From NCBI GenBank assembly GCA_937900065.1, contig CALCDS010000023.1, positions 1-9,196 on the forward strand: a DNA stretch of 9,196 bases, given 5' to 3'. The translations under genes and the position numbers were made by a program. This document shows, in pieces, positions 1 through 6,948 of the stretch. The notes beneath the pieces were generated by a model. That model was not told the DNA's origin. It did not search any database and saw nothing but the letters and a program-made list of their open reading frames with translations. Source of the stretch: an uncultured Clostridiaceae bacterium. Lineage in GTDB: Bacteria > Bacillota > Clostridia > Clostridiales > Oxobacteraceae. Positions within the stretch are counted from its first letter, which is position 1. Every line of letters begins with the position of its first letter.

Positions 1-213
1 ACGATATGGCATCACACTATTTTCCCCAGGTGCATCATTTTTTATAGTTAATTTATCATCAGTTCCTGTAAAACTGCCGTCTATATATGTCTCTAAAATA
101 ACCGCAGCTGCCATACAACGAAGTGCAACTCTCTTTGAAGTAGTCATATAAAGGCTATCCTGTGCGTTTAACGCAACCATTGAAAAGCTTTGTGATAATT
201 TTAAATCTGCCAT
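1..213 (-). CDS. Unidentified protein, N-terminal 71 codons (runs off left edge)
   Basis: An open minus-strand frame starts at ATG 213-211 and stays open to the edge of the window, giving 71 residues beginning MADLKLSQSFSMVALNAQDS. The start is well supported: a GGAGGG Shine-Dalgarno lies 7 nt upstream, and a perfect extended -10 promoter lies about 90 bp upstream. There is no signal peptide or membrane segment. The visible part looks like a soluble alpha-helical start (a run rich in Ala, Arg and Met near residues 28-40) followed by a short basic and acidic stretch containing TDDKLTIKND. The pattern of a helix, then a short Gly-containing turn, then a charged beta-like stretch loosely recalls the start of bacterial GPP34-like proteins. 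That is only an impression and I do not assign a function. It has its own promoter, so it is probably not part of the jet operon. Confidence 0.75.
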   Translation of the reverse strand, partial: MADLKLSQSFSMVALNAQDSLYMTTSKRVALRCMAAAVILETYIDGSFTGTDDKLTIKNDAPGENSVMPYR

Positions 214-283
214 AACAATTCCCTCCATGTTAATCATTTCATCCAGCTGTCTGATAATTATTTAAGAGGTAACATTTGGATTT

Positions 284-304
284 TACTTACTACTTACTAC
301 TTAT
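284..304. repeat. Three tandem copies of a 7-bp repeat at the promoter start site
   Basis: The plus strand carries TACTTAC at 284-290 and 291-297, followed by the near-copy TACTTAT at 298-304. On the minus strand this is a GTAAGTA heptad array. It lies directly at and below the -10 box of the left-edge gene, covering the likely transcription start. Copy number could vary by slippage and would change the start-site region. A regulator binding site is another possibility. Function is inferred only from position. Confidence 0.6.
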
Positions 305-388
305 TATATCATAAAGTAAATGACAATGGATATTGCCACTTCCATCTTTGTTACAATAAATAGAATATCCCTCCGGCCTAAAACGCAT
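290..388 (-). other. Possible micro-ORF, 32 codons, downstream of jetD
   Basis: A minus-strand frame begins at ATG 388-386 and ends at TAG 292-290, encoding 32 residues. The frame is open further upstream to a TAA overlapping the end of jetD, so up to about 46 codons are uninterrupted. The composition looks protein-like (RFRPEGYSIYCNKDGSGN, then a Cys-His-rich IHCHLLYDII stretch), unlike random AT-rich translation. However, no clear Shine-Dalgarno precedes the ATG, and the promoter of the next gene lies inside it. It may be the remnant of a lost gene tail, or chance. I do not recognise it. Confidence 0.25.
303..311 (-). promoter_or_regulatory. Extended -10 promoter for the left-edge gene
   Basis: The minus strand reads TGATATAAT, a perfect extended -10 element (TGn plus TATAAT) occupying 311 down to 303. 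No good -35 hexamer sits 17 nt upstream, which is tolerable for an extended -10 promoter. TTGTCA is present but only 12 nt away, too close for normal spacing. Transcription would start near 296-298 and give a leader of about 85 nt before the ATG at 213. The promoter lies between jetD and the left-edge gene, so the latter can be expressed independently of the defence operon. Confidence 0.6.
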
Positions 389-423
389 TCTTATATGCAA
401 ACGTTGATCTTCTTCAGCAGAGC

Positions 424-1716
424 CTATATATTAAGCACATCCTGTATATATTTATTTGTCAGCAGCTCCTGATAGGCAGGGCAGCGATGCTTCAAAATAG
501 CATCTGCAACAGGTAAGAGCTCGATACTCTTCAGTCTTTCAAGCTTTTTAAGCCTGTGTCCGTCAATTATATCTTTGGACCTTATACTGTTGTAATCTTC
601 CGGTTCATAGTGCCATAATATGAGCTTTTCCTTATACCTTTGCTTTAGCTTGTCGGCAATCAGTATCCCCTCCGGATCTAAGTCCCCGGAATAATATATT
701 TTATCAACATTATCCACAAGCTTGTCGAGCAAAACCAGGGATGCAAGCCTTACTTCACCATATGTGCATATAAGCGAAGGCCTTTTATGGGAGGTTTCGG
801 AGAGCACCTGGCTGAATACCGTAGGATTTTCAAAAATAAAAACTATATTGTTCCGGCATTTTATTGTATCAACTTCTGCAAGGTTCCAAAGCGACACTAA
901 AAGCGGCTCACCTCTTTCGAAAAAACCATGCCAGCCGCTGTGAACCTCCCCATTTATATATGCTTCAACATTGCAGCACATCGTATAGTTTGATATCTGA
1001 TCATTTATGATACCTGCTCTGTACAAAAGCTCGGCACGGCCTTCAGCATTTTGAGGACAGGGTGTGTCCAATATATAGGATGCCGCCTGCAAAAGAAGCT
1101 TTCCACACTCGTTATCCATATCAAAAAAGTGTGGGTTTTTAGTTATCTTTGATGAAAATAGTGCAAATCGTACCGTCTTCTTTTCACTGAATGACAGCTC
1201 ATTTATACCCTTTATCGTATATATAAGGTCGTCTGTAAGCTTCTCGCGGTCCCTGTCATATCTTTGTATTATTATTTTATATGCGTTTTTATGGCTCTCA
1301 AGTATGTCCCGGAGCCATCTTCCACCTTTAGTATCTTCAAATCCGCACAGCAGCTTTGCAAAAAAGCTGTCTTTCTCCTGCTCATAAAATACTCTTTCAT
1401 CCTTCTTCGATATAAGCTTGCCATTAAAATACCCTTTAAGCACCTGATCAAAATCCACATATTGAAACCTCGTGCCGTCAATGGCTTTTAAAACACTCTC
1501 AGCCTTTACAGATATGGACTTGCTGCTGTAGCAGTCCCTTTTTAAAAGTCCTGACAATGCTTCCCTCTCAAGAGGTGTCGGGTTTTTAAGTACTACTGTC
1601 CCGCCGATATATCCCAAAGACCTGTATTTATCGCGCATGCCTTCAAACAATCTTTTAAAACCCGGAGACGATTTAAAATATTTTATACACTCCCTGACAA
1701 ACCTGTCATCATCCAT
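424..1716 (-). CDS. jetD: Wadjet type II nuclease subunit JetD (TIGR02679/DUF2399 family)
   Basis: This is the 430-residue effector subunit of the Wadjet plasmid-defence complex. In the family it is a Toprim-containing relative of topoisomerase VI A/Spo11 that cleaves DNA held by the JetABC motor. The C-terminal Toprim-like domain is clear. IVFIFENP places the metal-binding Glu at residue 296, LICTYGEV follows near 314-322, and YYSGDLDPEG supplies the acidic DxD pair at Asp345 and Asp347. The N-terminal half holds charged helices typical of the arm or dimer region. I start it at ATG 1716 rather than the in-frame ATG at 1752. The 1716 site follows the jetC TAA by 2 nt and has GGTGGG at 6 nt, while the 1752 site lacks a ribosome site and would overlap jetC by 34 nt. 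Translation is probably coupled to jetC. The last gene of the operon, it ends with TAG and no clear terminator follows. Confidence 0.9.
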   Translation of the reverse strand: MDDDRFVRECIKYFKSSPGFKRLFEGMRDKYRSLGYIGGTVVLKNPTPLEREALSGLLKRDCYSSKSISVKAESVLKAIDGTRFQYVDFDQVLKGYFNGKLISKKDERVFYEQEKDSFFAKLLCGFEDTKGGRWLRDILESHKNAYKIIIQRYDRDREKLTDDLIYTIKGINELSFSEKKTVRFALFSSKITKNPHFFDMDNECGKLLLQAASYILDTPCPQNAEGRAELLYRAGIINDQISNYTMCCNVEAYINGEVHSGWHGFFERGEPLLVSLWNLAEVDTIKCRNNIVFIFENPTVFSQVLSETSHKRPSLICTYGEVRLASLVLLDKLVDNVDKIYYSGDLDPEGILIADKLKQRYKEKLILWHYEPEDYNSIRSKDIIDGHRLKKLERLKSIELLPVADAILKHRCPAYQELLTNKYIQDVLNI

Positions 1717-1718
1717 AG

Positions 1719-4700
1719 TTAACCCACCAGTTCCTTTACCCTGCCGTTCCATTTGTATCTGATTACTGTAACAAAATCGGCATTTCCGGGCCTTATCAGC
1801 TCACATATCGAGAGGGAAGGGACAGTATCGTAATCTCCCCATATTACCTGTGAATTTATCATAAAATCAAGCTTAAGCTCACCCAATAACCTGAACATGT
1901 CTCTGATATTCTGCTCATCAACGCCGGCAAAGGCTTCATCAAGGGAAATGATCCTAGGGCAGTCACTCCTTGCCCCTTTGTATCTCGCATATACCGCTGA
2001 AAACAGGGGCACATACATTGCCATCGCCTTTTCACCGCCGCTGAACTGGAAAAAAGCATTGTTGGTAAGCTCCTTTTTATTCTGTCCTGCCTTGGTATAA
2101 TACAGCTTAAACTCAAACCATTTTCTGTAGTCCAGTATCTCCCTCATTATCGTATGGAAGGTCTGCATCTTTCCTGTATCTTCCTGTATCCTTCTTGCCT
2201 CGGCTATTTTTGATCTGAAATGCTCGGAGAGCTTATTTAAGTCGGATCCCTTCATCAGTCCGCCTTCCTGCTTGAGTAGGTCAACAAGCTCTTTTGTGTC
2301 AAGCTGATCCTCTGTCTCTGCTTTTTTGCTGCTCCAGCTCAAGCTGAATGCAAGCCCGCTCGATGTATTCATTGACTCCATCAGATCATTCATTTTGCTT
2401 ACCCACTGTTGGCTGTGGTATATTTTTGCCCTGATTTTTTTACTTATATTTTTAACCAGTATATCTTCAAACAACTGCCTGTCGCTCTCTTTTAAAAGCT
2501 TTTCGTTTTCATCAATGCCCTCGTTTATAAAATCCAGAAGCTTGTAAAAATCAACATCCCTTCCCCTTACTTTGGCAGTTATGTTATATCTCCGCCCGCT
2601 TGACAGTGCCTCTGCCACCTCCGCCTTCTCGGACTGGGCGGTGTTTTCAAATATACTGTCTATTTTAACGATATATTCCCTGAGATACTGGCTGTTTTCC
2701 TGGAATTTTTCAATCATTTTCCCTAAGGACTCGTCCTTTTGGAGCTTATCATCGATGTTTATTTCCTTTATGATATCCTTTGCAGCCTTAAGCAAGTCGC
2801 CGTCGGGTTTAAGCCGGACAACATACCCGAGGCCGCATTCCTGTATAAAGGCCTCTTTATAAATCTCAAGCAGCTCGTTCAATAAAACTATCCTGTCCGA
2901 CATAAGGGACAGCTTATCGGTAATTGTGTTGTATAATGCTTTTTGCCTTTCCCTCTCGGTTATCTCATGTTCAATCTTAGCCGGAATTTCATTCATCATC
3001 CTTATGCAGCTGTCAATTTCATTTTTTATTTCTTCGTAATTCGAAAGCTTCAGCTGCTCAATGCAGGAATCGTGCAGTGCAATGCACTCCTTAAGCTTCC
3101 TGTCTGTGACATTTATATCATAGTATATGTTATCCATATCGTTCTCTACTTCTTCGATGCTTATGTTAACCACTCTGATGCTTTCTGAAATATGGATAAG
3201 GTTCGAATGTGCCTTTTCAAGCTCATATAAAATATCCCTGTAATCTCTTGCATCTTCAATTGCATCTTCATAAGCCTCTGCAGATGCCTTAATGCCTATT
3301 TTCGAAGTAAGCTCATATACCCTCTGCTGCAGTATTTTCAGCTCCTCGTAATATTTCCTTTCCCTCTCTTCATTATTTGCAGCCTCTGCCGCAGCTTTCT
3401 CAAGATTGAAAAGTGCGTCCTTAACCTCATTTACAGCAACTGTAAGGTCCTGCCCCTTCGGGAAATCTTCAAACTCCTTTAAAAGTACGGTGAGCCTTTT
3501 ATTTATGATGTCTATATCATTTGAAACCCCGTCACTTTCTTTCTTCAGTTCTTCACACTTAAGTGACAGCTCGGCTATCATCTGCTCCTTGTATCTTTTT
3601 CTCGCAGAAGATCCTATAAATATGGGGACATAGCCGCCGCCGGCCCTTCCCTTCAATATGCCGATGCCATACCTTCCTGTTTCGTCCATATAAGTGGAAC
3701 CGGACGACTCATCCAAGAAAATGCTCTTAAGCACATTATCAATATCCTCTTTTGTGATCCCGGGGATTTCCAAATTCTCAGGCCTCAAAAAGCATGACAG
3801 GTCAAAGGACAAAAACTTAGGAGACGCAGACAGGTATTTGTCCGCCATTTGTTTATCCATTTCAAATATCCTGTCCTTATAGGCGGCAGGTACAATGAGC
3901 GCATCTATTATGCCCATGTCAATTAATGCTTTTTCTACGGCACCCTTTGTCTCTTCATCTGTTTCCGGCTGAAAATCAACAGCTCTGTAAAGAGGGACAT
4001 ACGGGATATTATTTGCACCCAGCCTCTTCCTGTTGTTAATCACCTTATCCTCTCTTGAAGGTTCCGGTTCTTTCTTATTCTTCCACTCATTTATTTCATT
4101 CTCAAGCTCTTTAATCTGCTCATTTATATCGTCCTGCTTGATTATAAGCCCAGCCTTATTCTTGTTTAAGATACCTTCGTATCCGTTATATTCCTGCCTT
4201 ACGATACCTATTACTCCATCATAGCTGCTTTCGGATTTAAAGTTGTTTATATATCTTGAAACAACCTGAAGGTTAGCATCCTGCATTTTTAATTCATGAT
4301 TCTCTTTTGACCAGCCGTATATGTTTTCAATCAGCTCCTGCTTTGTCTCATCAAGAAGTACATAAGCCTGGTCAAGCTTCTTGGACATTTCTGCCTTATG
4401 CATTTTGGACTTTTCAAGCTCGCTCAAAACATTATCATATTCAATATTTTTTCTCCTATGCTCATCAAGGGCTTTTGCGCCTTTTTCGATTCCTTCGATG
4501 TGCTTTCTCAACTCCGAATTTATATATGAGAACCGGTACTCCTTCCTGATATCTCTCATAAGCTCATCCTTCATAAAGCTCTGTTCATCAAACGCAAATC
4601 CTTCGGACAATTCATCCATTTGCTTAAGCTTATACTCAATATTATTAATCCCGGCTTCTTCACTGCCTGAATACTCCTTCAGTCGGTTTCTAAGCTCTAT

Positions 4701-5801
4701 ATTGCGCATTTTCTTATCCTCCAGCTGCTTTTCCTTGTTTTCCTTCTCACCGCTCAGGTTCTTCATATCCTCTTCCAGCCTGACGATGTTTTCCTTTATC
4801 CTTAGGCTGTCATGCTTTTCCAGTTCTTTTCTTTTTTCCTCGGCAGTATCCTTCATTATCCTTAAGTCTTCAACGTTTGCCCCGGCTTTTTTATATTCCT
4901 CATCCGCATTATCCCGGAGCTTTGCGTTTTGGTCTATTTCCCTTTGAAGCTTATCAAGTTCGCTCGTACAGTTTACAAATGCTTTCGCTTTATTAAGCAT
5001 TATGAGATTATTGTACCTGTCATAATAAGGCTTTATCCTGTCTGCTGCTTTTTTGCTGTCGTTTAACTCTTCCAGCCTGCTCTTTATGTTGTCCATATTT
5101 TCTATGGCTTCCGACATAGGCCTTAAATCATCCTCGGACAGCTGCTGCAGCGAGTTTTCCATTATTTCATAGACGACAGTGGGCTTAAAATCCTTTGACA
5201 GCTTTGGGCTCCTGAGCTGAACGAGGAGCTTTATAAGCTCATCATATTCATCTATCTCATCAAATCCGAAGAGCAGGTCGTTCACCATTTTCATATAATC
5301 CCCCTGGCCTTCAGCCACTCTGCCCCCTGTGCCAATCCTGTTTTCCAGCTCCTTTTTGCTGAGCGGTATTTTTTCCCCGACATCTTTGTAAAGGTAAAAA
5401 TCACGGCCTATACGCCTGCCGTCAGTTATTGAGAAGCCCCATGACTGGAGGGGTTTATTCCTTACGGCTTTTAATCCTATGCCTATGGTAATATAGTTTT
5501 GCGTCTGCTGCTTTTTAAACTCCATATAAAGATATGCTGTGTTTTCATTTTTCTTATTATCCTCATCACCTAAAAGGTAATTTTCAAGCTTCCTTGCCCT
5601 CGAGCCAAAAGGGTCAAGCCTGTCCGGACTTTTGTTTCCGTCAAGGAGGAGAGGTATGAAGCTTTGCATGGTTACGGATTTGCCGGAGCCGTTTGAGCCT
5701 CTTAAAAGAAGCCTGCCCTCCGAAAAAACAAACTCTTCTTCATCATAATACCAGAAATTTATAAGTCCTGCCCTTTCAATAACCCATCTGTTAGTCTCCA
5801 T
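1719..5801 (-). CDS. jetC: Wadjet type II SMC-like ATPase JetC (TIGR02680 family)
   Basis: This 1360-residue SMC/MukB-like ATPase is the motor of the Wadjet complex, which in characterised systems extrudes DNA loops and recognises small circular DNA. It begins with the family hallmark RW-x-x-x-RAGL-x-N-x-W at residues 5-17. The Walker A P-loop GSNGSGKS follows at 35-42 and RLDPFG at about 61-66. Long charged coiled coils run from about 220-575 and 740-1165, separated by a globular hinge of about 595-735. The C-terminal head carries the ABC signature FSGGEK at 1253-1258 and Walker B IISLDEAF with catalytic Asp1288-Glu1289. All ATPase motifs are intact. The start at ATG 5801 overlaps the end of jetB by 11 nt and has GGGAGG 9 nt upstream. 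An ATG at 5852 would only add a basic leader before the conserved start. It assembles with JetA and JetB. Confidence 0.95.
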   Translation of the reverse strand: METNRWVIERAGLINFWYYDEEEFVFSEGRLLLRGSNGSGKSVTMQSFIPLLLDGNKSPDRLDPFGSRARKLENYLLGDEDNKKNENTAYLYMEFKKQQTQNYITIGIGLKAVRNKPLQSWGFSITDGRRIGRDFYLYKDVGEKIPLSKKELENRIGTGGRVAEGQGDYMKMVNDLLFGFDEIDEYDELIKLLVQLRSPKLSKDFKPTVVYEIMENSLQQLSEDDLRPMSEAIENMDNIKSRLEELNDSKKAADRIKPYYDRYNNLIMLNKAKAFVNCTSELDKLQREIDQNAKLRDNADEEYKKAGANVEDLRIMKDTAEEKRKELEKHDSLRIKENIVRLEEDMKNLSGEKENKEKQLEDKKMRNIELRNRLKEYSGSEEAGINNIEYKLKQMDELSEGFAFDEQSFMKDELMRDIRKEYRFSYINSELRKHIEGIEKGAKALDEHRRKNIEYDNVLSELEKSKMHKAEMSKKLDQAYVLLDETKQELIENIYGWSKENHELKMQDANLQVVSRYINNFKSESSYDGVIGIVRQEYNGYEGILNKNKAGLIIKQDDINEQIKELENEINEWKNKKEPEPSREDKVINNRKRLGANNIPYVPLYRAVDFQPETDEETKGAVEKALIDMGIIDALIVPAAYKDRIFEMDKQMADKYLSASPKFLSFDLSCFLRPENLEIPGITKEDIDNVLKSIFLDESSGSTYMDETGRYGIGILKGRAGGGYVPIFIGSSARKRYKEQMIAELSLKCEELKKESDGVSNDIDIINKRLTVLLKEFEDFPKGQDLTVAVNEVKDALFNLEKAAAEAANNEERERKYYEELKILQQRVYELTSKIGIKASAEAYEDAIEDARDYRDILYELEKAHSNLIHISESIRVVNISIEEVENDMDNIYYDINVTDRKLKECIALHDSCIEQLKLSNYEEIKNEIDSCIRMMNEIPAKIEHEITERERQKALYNTITDKLSLMSDRIVLLNELLEIYKEAFIQECGLGYVVRLKPDGDLLKAAKDIIKEINIDDKLQKDESLGKMIEKFQENSQYLREYIVKIDSIFENTAQSEKAEVAEALSSGRRYNITAKVRGRDVDFYKLLDFINEGIDENEKLLKESDRQLFEDILVKNISKKIRAKIYHSQQWVSKMNDLMESMNTSSGLAFSLSWSSKKAETEDQLDTKELVDLLKQEGGLMKGSDLNKLSEHFRSKIAEARRIQEDTGKMQTFHTIMREILDYRKWFEFKLYYTKAGQNKKELTNNAFFQFSGGEKAMAMYVPLFSAVYARYKGARSDCPRIISLDEAFAGVDEQNIRDMFRLLGELKLDFMINSQVIWGDYDTVPSLSICELIRPGNADFVTVIRYKWNGRVKELVG

Positions 5802-6948
5802 CGGCCGCCGCCTCCCTTTCCGTTTGAAAATCGGTATTGTATCTTCCCGCAATTTTGCCGCAGAGAGGCATTATTTTAATCTCCCTGCCGCCCCCTATAA
5901 CCTGCAGCATATTAAACCCTGCCATATAATCAATAACTTCGGTGATTAGATTTTCTGCTTTAATCTCCCGGTATTCCTTACTCCAGCCCCTCATGTTTTC
6001 AGATCTCAGTCTGCCGACCATTGAGTCGAATGCCGCCTTTGATATGGTAATAGTATCGTCAGTGTCAGGCCGCAGCTCTCCGTTCCTTATGCTTTCAACG
6101 ATCATATAATTCATCTGCAGCACAATATCGCTTATTGCCTTGGTGTCAGGAAAACACTCCTTGAAGCTGTGGTCTTCAGGGAGTACCACCATTGCACCGT
6201 TTTTATGGACATGGAAGTTGGCGCCTATATAGGTTTCAATATCATTTTCCAGCAGACTCCTTTTATTCTTTATATAAGCATAGTCGGGGTCATCTGAACC
6301 TTCATTATAAACAACCGGCGACATTATAAGTCTCCTGTATACCCTCTGCCTCCTGACTATACCCCTATCCTTATTCACTTCTATCAGTTCGTCATTCTCT
6401 ATATCCTTATAATTTTTATAATTCAATATGTTCAGCGAAAAATTCCTTACAAAGTATCTTGAAAGGCCTGTACTCTCGTAGAGCACTTCGAAATTATAAT
6501 CTGCTGCAAACCCCTGCTCATCACCGTCATCCACTTTAATAATCCCGATTTCGGAAGCAAATCTCAAAACCTTTATCAGGCATCTCCTGTGCCTGAACAG
6601 AGTCCAGTCCACCTTCTCATCGGATGGGTAATTGCCCTGTATATATTCGGTTATATTCGAAAGTACGAACTGCTCTTCCCTCCCTCTATCCTCCAGGAAC
6701 ATGAGTATCAGGCAGAGGAATGCATATTCCATGGTGCTTTCAAACTGCGAAATGCCCATCCAGCTCTCGGCTTTCCCGGAAAGCTTTTCAAGCTTAATAA
6801 GGTATGGGTTTACTATTACATGGTATCCCATTTTTTCTGTCAGGAATGCTTTAAATCCAGGCAGGCTGTCCTTTATCATGTAATAAAGCTCCCTGTCGTC
6901 TTCCTTGCTTATCCAAAATTTATCAAGCAATACCTCAAGCTCTTTCAT
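5791..6948 (-). CDS. jetB: Wadjet type II subunit JetB (TIGR02678/DUF2398 family, KITE-like)
   Basis: This 385-residue protein is the small accessory subunit of the Wadjet SMC complex, comparable to MukE/MksE (KITE winged-helix proteins), which binds the kleisin JetA. Family hallmarks visible are the helical YAFLCLILMFLEDRGR segment at about 75-90, the basic RRQRVYRRLIMSPVVY motif at 199-214, the GW-x-x-EYREIKAENL helix at 321-334 and the terminal PLCGKIAGRY at 361-370. The length is typical of the family. The ATG at 6948 overlaps the jetA stop as ATGA and has AGGAGAG 6 nt upstream, so it is both translationally coupled and strongly initiated. No signal peptide or membrane segment is seen, so it is cytoplasmic. 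Assignment rests on motif recognition plus gene order. Confidence 0.9.
   Translation of the reverse strand: MKELEVLLDKFWISKEDDRELYYMIKDSLPGFKAFLTEKMGYHVIVNPYLIKLEKLSGKAESWMGISQFESTMEYAFLCLILMFLEDRGREEQFVLSNITEYIQGNYPSDEKVDWTLFRHRRCLIKVLRFASEIGIIKVDDGDEQGFAADYNFEVLYESTGLSRYFVRNFSLNILNYKNYKDIENDELIEVNKDRGIVRRQRVYRRLIMSPVVYNEGSDDPDYAYIKNKRSLLENDIETYIGANFHVHKNGAMVVLPEDHSFKECFPDTKAISDIVLQMNYMIVESIRNGELRPDTDDTITISKAAFDSMVGRLRSENMRGWSKEYREIKAENLITEVIDYMAGFNMLQVIGGGREIKIMPLCGKIAGRYNTDFQTEREAAADGD

Noticed and set aside
386..399. GCAT/ATGC hairpin after jetD as a terminator
   Set aside because: The stem is only 4 bp with a 6-nt loop and the following T-run is short, so it is too weak to call.
1717..1752. 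Upstream in-frame ATG (1752) as the start of jetD
   Set aside because: There is no ribosome site before it. It would overlap jetC by 34 nt and add a Gly/Lys-rich leader, whereas ATG 1716 has GGTGGG at the right distance and abuts the jetC stop.
2435..2441. Seven-base homopolymer in jetC as a programmed slippage site
   Set aside because: Runs of this length are common in AT-rich genes, and the frame is intact on both sides with no associated structure.
4381..4947. Plus-strand open frame of 188 codons
   Set aside because: It is antisense to the coiled-coil region of jetC. The product is a low-complexity Ser/Phe/Leu string, as expected when Glu/Lys-rich codons are read backwards, and it has no ribosome site or family resemblance.
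5802..5852. Upstream in-frame ATG (5852) as the start of jetC
   Set aside because: The extra 17 residues are a basic stretch read from within jetB. The family begins close to RWVIERAGL, and ATG 5801 has GGGAGG at 9 nt.
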